Assembly (NCBI GenBank): GCA_012932865.1
Contig: SAXG01000010.1
Location: 930,001 to 994,000, forward strand
Reading direction: 5' to 3'
Length of the DNA: 64,000 nt
DNA from: Amylostereum areolatum
Lineage: Eukaryota; Basidiomycota; Agaricomycetes; Russulales; Stereaceae
Position numbers and translations under genes: made by a program. The notes under the pieces were generated by a model that saw nothing but the letters and a program-made list of their open reading frames with translations, searched no databases and had not been told where the DNA came from. Shown here piece by piece: positions 59,065-64,000 of this stretch; within the stretch, counting starts at the first letter, position 1, and each line of letters opens with the position of its first letter.

Positions 59065-62000
59065 ATGTCGACCCCGACACCCGACAACGGCGTGCTCGAC
59101 TGCCGCCGTCCCCGCCGTCCCCGCCTTCCTCAGCACCGCCGACTCCCGCACCCCCAGCGACTGCCTCCCTCCAACGTCTGAAGAACGTACCAGGGATACA
59201 CCACCCCCGTCTTCAAAGGCAAGGAGCAACAACGCGCCAAGGTCCAGAACCTCATCGCGTCCAAGGTGCGTGCCCAACGATCGCGCCATCGCGCGGCATC
59301 TGAGCTCACATCGCGCTCTTTTCCCGTCGTTCGTCCACAGGGCTTCATCCCCCGCGAGCTCGTCGCGAACGAGGTTCAGTGGTTCTACGCCCACCTCGGC
59401 ATCGACGACACCTACTTCCGCAACGAGTCCGTCGAGGTCATCTCCGACCACATCCTCGCCCTCTTCGGCGCCAAGGTCCTCGCCTACACCAAGCACGACC
59501 CCTCCAAGCTCGTCATCGACCTCGAAAAGGTCGACGAGGCCGGCGGATCGGGCGCCACCTTCATCCACACCTCCCCACCAGGCTTGACATCGACCGAGGG
59601 TCCCGGCTCGACCTGCGAAGCCCGCATCGACGAGCTCTACCTCGACAAGTCCACCCCGGACAACTGCTACCGCCTCGAGACCTTCCGTTCGACGGGCTCC
59701 ATCTCCGCCACCGCCCAACAGCAACTCCGCTGCTACTTCGTGTCCAAATGCACGTTCGCCACCCCGCCGCCTCCGGCCGTCGAGGGCGTGCAGACGGACA
59801 TCCGCAAGGTGTCCTGATGCCGTGTTTCTGGAGAAGGCGAGCGAGAACACGTTGGAGATCTATCAGAAGATCATGTCGAGCGTCGAGAAGCGGTATGGAC
59901 CTGTTATCGAGGTGTTCGAGGTCGAGGGGACGCGCGAGCGCAGGCTTGTCATCGGGTACAAGATGGGCGGGACGTCGCGCTTCTTCAGGTTCGTTCTACC
60001 TCTAAGTTTCACCACACGTTCGACGCATGTTCTAACCCTCGCTCTGCAGCGCGCTCTCCAACCTCTACCACTTCTACTCGCTCTACTCCGCGCGCAAGTA
60101 TGTCGGTAAGCCCATTCTTCGCGCGTCCTCGTCGTCTGTCGACTGACGGTCGTCGATCAGAGCAATTCTCGAACGGGATCACGATCATCTCGCTTTACCT
60201 CAACCCGCTCCCCAACGCGAGCGCGCCCCCCGATCGAGCATTCGATTTTCCAGGTCATGAAGGAGGTTTCCCTGCTCTACTGCCTCCCGGACAACCCCTT
60301 TCTTCTCGCCCGCGACGACCCAACACGCCGTCCAGGACGCCGCCTACGCTTGTACGTGTCGCCTCTCCTTGAAAAAGGTCGGATGGAAAGCTGACCACGA
60401 TATGCGATCGTAGACTCTGGCTGGATCTTCGCACAGCATTTCTGCAACCGCCTCGGGCCCGCCTACCTCGCACTCAAGAACACGCTCGACGAGACCAACC
60501 CGTCGCACGCCGAGGTGCTCAACGACATCAAGCGTCGTTTCCGCGAGGAGACGTTCACGCGCGAGAGCATCGCGCAGGTCATCCACGCGCACCCGGAGCT
60601 GGTAATGTCGTCTTCTCTACTCGTCGAGTCGCGCGATGCTCACGTTGGATTTGGATCCAGATCCGCATGCTCTACGTGAACTTTGCGATGACGCACTACC
60701 CGCAGGACGACGCACAGAGACTGATGCATGTTTTCCCTCTAATATTCTCTGTATTAAGAGCTAACCTTCCTCTCGTGACACAGGCCCTACACTCTCGTAC
60801 CAGCGTCTGCACACGGAACAGCCGCTTTCCGACAAGGAGTTGCACGACCGCATCCGCCGCACGGTGCTCAACAAGCAGGATCTCCAAGTCCTCGAGAAGC
60901 TTCCTCATCTTTAACAAGTGGGTGTTTGTCTTCTCCTTCATTTCCCGTTCCTTTTTGCTAGCCATCCGCCACACCCTTCCACCTTCCCGTTTGTCACTGT
61001 CCGACGCTGACACTTGCCTCCCCATAGGCACGTCCTCAAGACAAACTTCTACCAGCCGACCAAGGTCGCGCTCTCCTTCCGCCTCACGCCCGACTTCCTC
61101 CCCGAAGTCGAATACCCGAACAAGCCGTTTGGGCTCTTCTTCGTCATCGGTGCGTCTCTCCCTCCCACCTCTTCGCCACGCTATGTTGAACCCGCCGCTT
61201 GTCTTCTGCAGGCAACGACTTCCGCGGGTTCCACATCCGTTTCCGGGACGTCGCGCGTGGCGGCATCCGGATTGTGCGCTCGCGGAACAAGGAGAACTAT
61301 TCGATCAACCAGCGCATGCTGTATGTTCTCCTTCTCTCGATATCAAAGGGCGTCGACCGGTGCTAACTGCCGGGGACAGCTTTGACGAGAACTACGGCCT
61401 TGCCTCGACCCAGTCGCTGAAGAACAAGGACATCCCCGAGGGCGGCGCAAAGGGCACGATCTTACCCTCGCTCGGCGCGACGCCCCGTCTGTGCTTCGAG
61501 AAATACGTCGATGTACGTTCGCGTTCCTCGGCTCCCCGTTTCTCCTCCTCTGACTCGATGACCGTCCAACAGTCCATGCTCGACCTCCTCATCCCCGGCC
61601 AAAGCCCCGGGATCAAGGAGCGCCTCGTCGACCTTTACAACAAGCCTGAGATCCTGTTCTTCGGCCCAGATGGTACGTTCTGCCGGCCCTTCACCTCTCG
61701 TTGATACCGACTGTGGCCGTCTTGTTTAGAGGGCACCGCGGACATGATGGACTGGGCTGCTCGTGCGTATCTCGTCGTCATCCCGCCTTTCTCGCCATGT
61801 CTCATTCTCGTCGCCCTCACAGTGCACGCCCGCGCGCGCGGGGCCGAGACCTGGTGGAAGTCGTTCACCACGGGCAAGACGGCGGAGACGCTCGGCGGCG
61901 TGCCGCACGACACGTACGGCATGACCTCGCTCTCCGTGCGGCAGTACGTCCTCGGCATCTACAAGCAGCTCGGCCTCCGGGAGAAGGACATCACCAAGGT

Positions 62001-63360
62001 GCAGACGGGCGGCCCGGGTAAGATCGCGGCTCCTCTCTCCACCTTCGCGCATACTCATGCTTGCGTTCTGCGTCGTACCAGACGGCGATCTCGGATCCAG
62101 TGAGTGTTCTCTGCGAGCTGAGGGTACGGAAACGAGTGCTGACGGTGGAGCGGGACAGACGAGATCCTCCTCAGCTCGGACAAGACCGTCGCCGTCATCG
62201 ACGGCAGCGGCGTGCTCGCCGACCCCGCGGGTATCAATCGCGAGGAGCTCATCCGCCTCGCGAAGCTGCGCGTGCCCGCGAGCAACTTCGACACGTCCAA
62301 GCTGAGCAAGGACGGGTACCTCGTCCGCGTCGAGGACCAAGATGTCAAGCTTCCCTGTGCGTCATTCCTCCGTCTGAAAGTGGGGGAGAGGTTGGCTGAC
62401 GAGTCCGCCGGGATGGTCGTAGCTGGGGAAGTTGTGATGGACGGTACGGACTTTAGGAACGGGGCCCATCTCCGGTTCAAGGCTGACTTGCTCGTTCCCT
62501 GTGGCGGACGGTAAGCACGCGGTTCCCCGCTCCTCGAACGACCCGGTCTCATGGGATGCGTGATAGCCCGGAGGCGGTCAACATCTCGAACGTCGCGGCG
62601 CTGGTCGACGCCGAGGGCAAGCCTCACTTCAAGTACATCGTCGAGGGCGCGAACTTGTTCTTCACGCAGCAGGCCCGGCTCTACCTCGAAAAGCGCAAGG
62701 TCGTGCTCTTCAAGGACTCGAGCGCGAACAAGGGTAGGGCCTATCCGCCCCCGTCCACTCATCCACGCACACACTTGCTGACCCTTTCTCCCTCCAGGCG
62801 GCGTGACGAGCTCCTCGCTCGAAGTCCTCGCCGGCCTCGCGCTCGCGACGGACGAGTACGTCGACCTGATGATCTTCAAGAACAACCAGCCCTCCGCCTT
62901 CTACCAGTCCTACGTCCGCGACATCCAGGCGAAGATCACCGAGAACGCCGCGGCCGAGTTCGCGTGCATCTGGCGCGAGTACCAGCGGTGCGCGGGCGCC
63001 AAGGCGCGCACCACGATCTCGGACGAGCTTTCGGGCACGCTCAATCGGCTCCAGGCGGAGCTCGAGGGCTCGGATCTGTTCGAGGACCGCCCGAGTCGGG
63101 AGGGCGTGCTGCGCAGGGCGATCCCGAAGACGCTGGTGGAGAAGATCGGGCTCGAGGCGCTCACGCAGAGGCTGCCGGAGCCGTACCAGCGCGCGCTGTT
63201 CTCGAGCTGGGTCGCGTCGCACTTTGTGAGCCTTTCTTTTTCGTCCGGGATCCGGCGTTCGAGGCGGTGGCTGATGGATTTTGGCGGGCAGATTTACAAG
63301 TACGGCGTGCGTGGGTCGAGCGTCGACTTCTTCCACTTCGCGCGGGACCTCGCGCACTGA
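59065..63360 (+). CDS. GDH2: NAD-specific glutamate dehydrogenase
   Basis: Large (~1,040 aa) fungal NAD-GDH, catabolic: glutamate to 2-oxoglutarate plus ammonium. Recognised across the gene: YTTPVFKGKEQQRAK, GFIPRELVANEVQWFY, FLEKASENTLEIYQ, GWIFAQHFCNRLGPAYLALKN, LKTNFYQPTKVALSFRL, RDVARGGIRIV...NYSINQRML, NKDIPEGGAKGTI (catalytic-loop Lys), FGPDEGTADMMDWA, ETWWKSFTTGK, KADLLVPCGGRPEAVN (dinucleotide domain), KYIVEGANLFFTQ and a C-terminal helical part ending FHFARDLAH. Exons from 61028 on are all in phase. The 5' half needs single-base corrections: TGA in the start frame near 59179, an extra T at 59812-59815, C6 at 60226-60231, C3 near 60321 and the CTTCC at 60900-60904. The ATG at 59065 is the best start but the first ~120 bp are unresolved. 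Confidence 0.9.
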
Positions 63361-64000
63361 ACGCACCGAGCTTTGTGAGGCCGAAGTTGAGCTGGCGGGG
63401 CGTTGCCGAGGACGGGATGGCAAGCGTAAATAAGTAAGATACATATTCGCACTAATGGACGGGCCGGAAGAGGATCCTGGGCCCGATGTATACGGTCACT
63501 ACGCGATACGATGTTGCGTTTTGGAGCAGTACAAGTAAGACTGGCAATGTACAATACACTTTATCGTTTCCCAACTTGGTTCGTATGCGTGGGAAGGTTG
63601 ACGGGATATGGTCGGGCTCTAAGAAGGGGGGAAGTGTCTCCGACTATCCGTTCAATAAAGCATGGTCTGTGAAGTATAAGTGAGTCCAGAGGGGACGACA
63701 GATTGGACTGACGTCCAACACCGAACGCGTCAGTGACCAGTCGACCATTGTTTGACCGTGAGAAATCGCAATAAGTGACGGTGGTGCGGGACTCGGACGC
63801 AACGCCGTATGCACACATACTTGTTCTTTGCCGTGGCCTTTATTACCGACAGAATGCTGCACTTTTCTTGCTATGATGGCGAGGACAGTACTATGTAGTT
63901 GGACTCGGCGAATCTTGGAGAATGCGATAGTCGAGGTCACGTGAAACAGCTCGGTACCACGACCTACCACGACTTACAAAGCCTTTTTGGTAGTCATCAG
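63361..64000. other. Downstream flank of the glutamate dehydrogenase gene
   Basis: No gene seen. An AATAAA lies near 63654 on the plus strand, about 295 bp beyond the stop codon. Confidence 0.4.

Overview
The window is a fungal nuclear segment, most likely from an Agaricomycete-type basidiomycete. The reasons are: GC-rich genes with many 45-65 bp spliceosomal introns (GTRNGT donors, CTRAY branch points); a chromodomain Ty3/Gypsy retrotransposon; a KDZ transposase with a CxC2-type cysteine-rich region; a Helitron replicase; F-box proteins; and a fragment resembling the N-terminus of fungal FunK1 kinases. The species cannot be named from this sequence. All gene models were spliced by eye; exon boundaries may be off by 1-2 bases.

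Layout. 1-5.93 kb: right part of a Ty3/Gypsy chromovirus-type element (gag open from the left edge, intact pol reached through a putative -1 frameshift site, 3' LTR). 5.93-8.4 kb: GC-rich minisatellites and two diverged copies of one module. 8.5-11.6 kb: two minus-strand host-like genes separated by a TA-flanked MITE with perfect 94-bp inverted repeats. 12.05-32.25 kb: the most interesting region, proposed here as one ~20 kb multigene transposon. It is bounded by two inverted arrays of a ~25-bp repeat with a GTTAAC core and carries a KDZ transposase near its right end, a PIF1-like helicase whose ATP-binding loop is deleted, and six or seven further genes of unknown function. 32.5-34.4 kb: an F-box gene. 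35-38.5 kb: a decayed Helitron Rep-helicase. 41.5-43.2 kb: a gene of possible OB-fold type. 44-45 kb: a broken FunK1-like fragment.

45.5-63.4 kb is the chromosomal housekeeping part: two tandem aldehyde dehydrogenase genes, a Ser-hydrolase/lipase, a short-chain dehydrogenase/reductase and the NAD-specific glutamate dehydrogenase, with a gene-poor stretch (53.9-59 kb) holding a second TA-flanked MITE.

Two cross-cutting observations matter for any reader. Several conserved genes (GDH2, SDR) and several transposon genes need single-base insertions removed to read through, which points either to uncorrected assembly indels or to recent decay. The second aldehyde dehydrogenase has three non-GT splice donors (AT, GC, GC) where its neighbour copy has GT.
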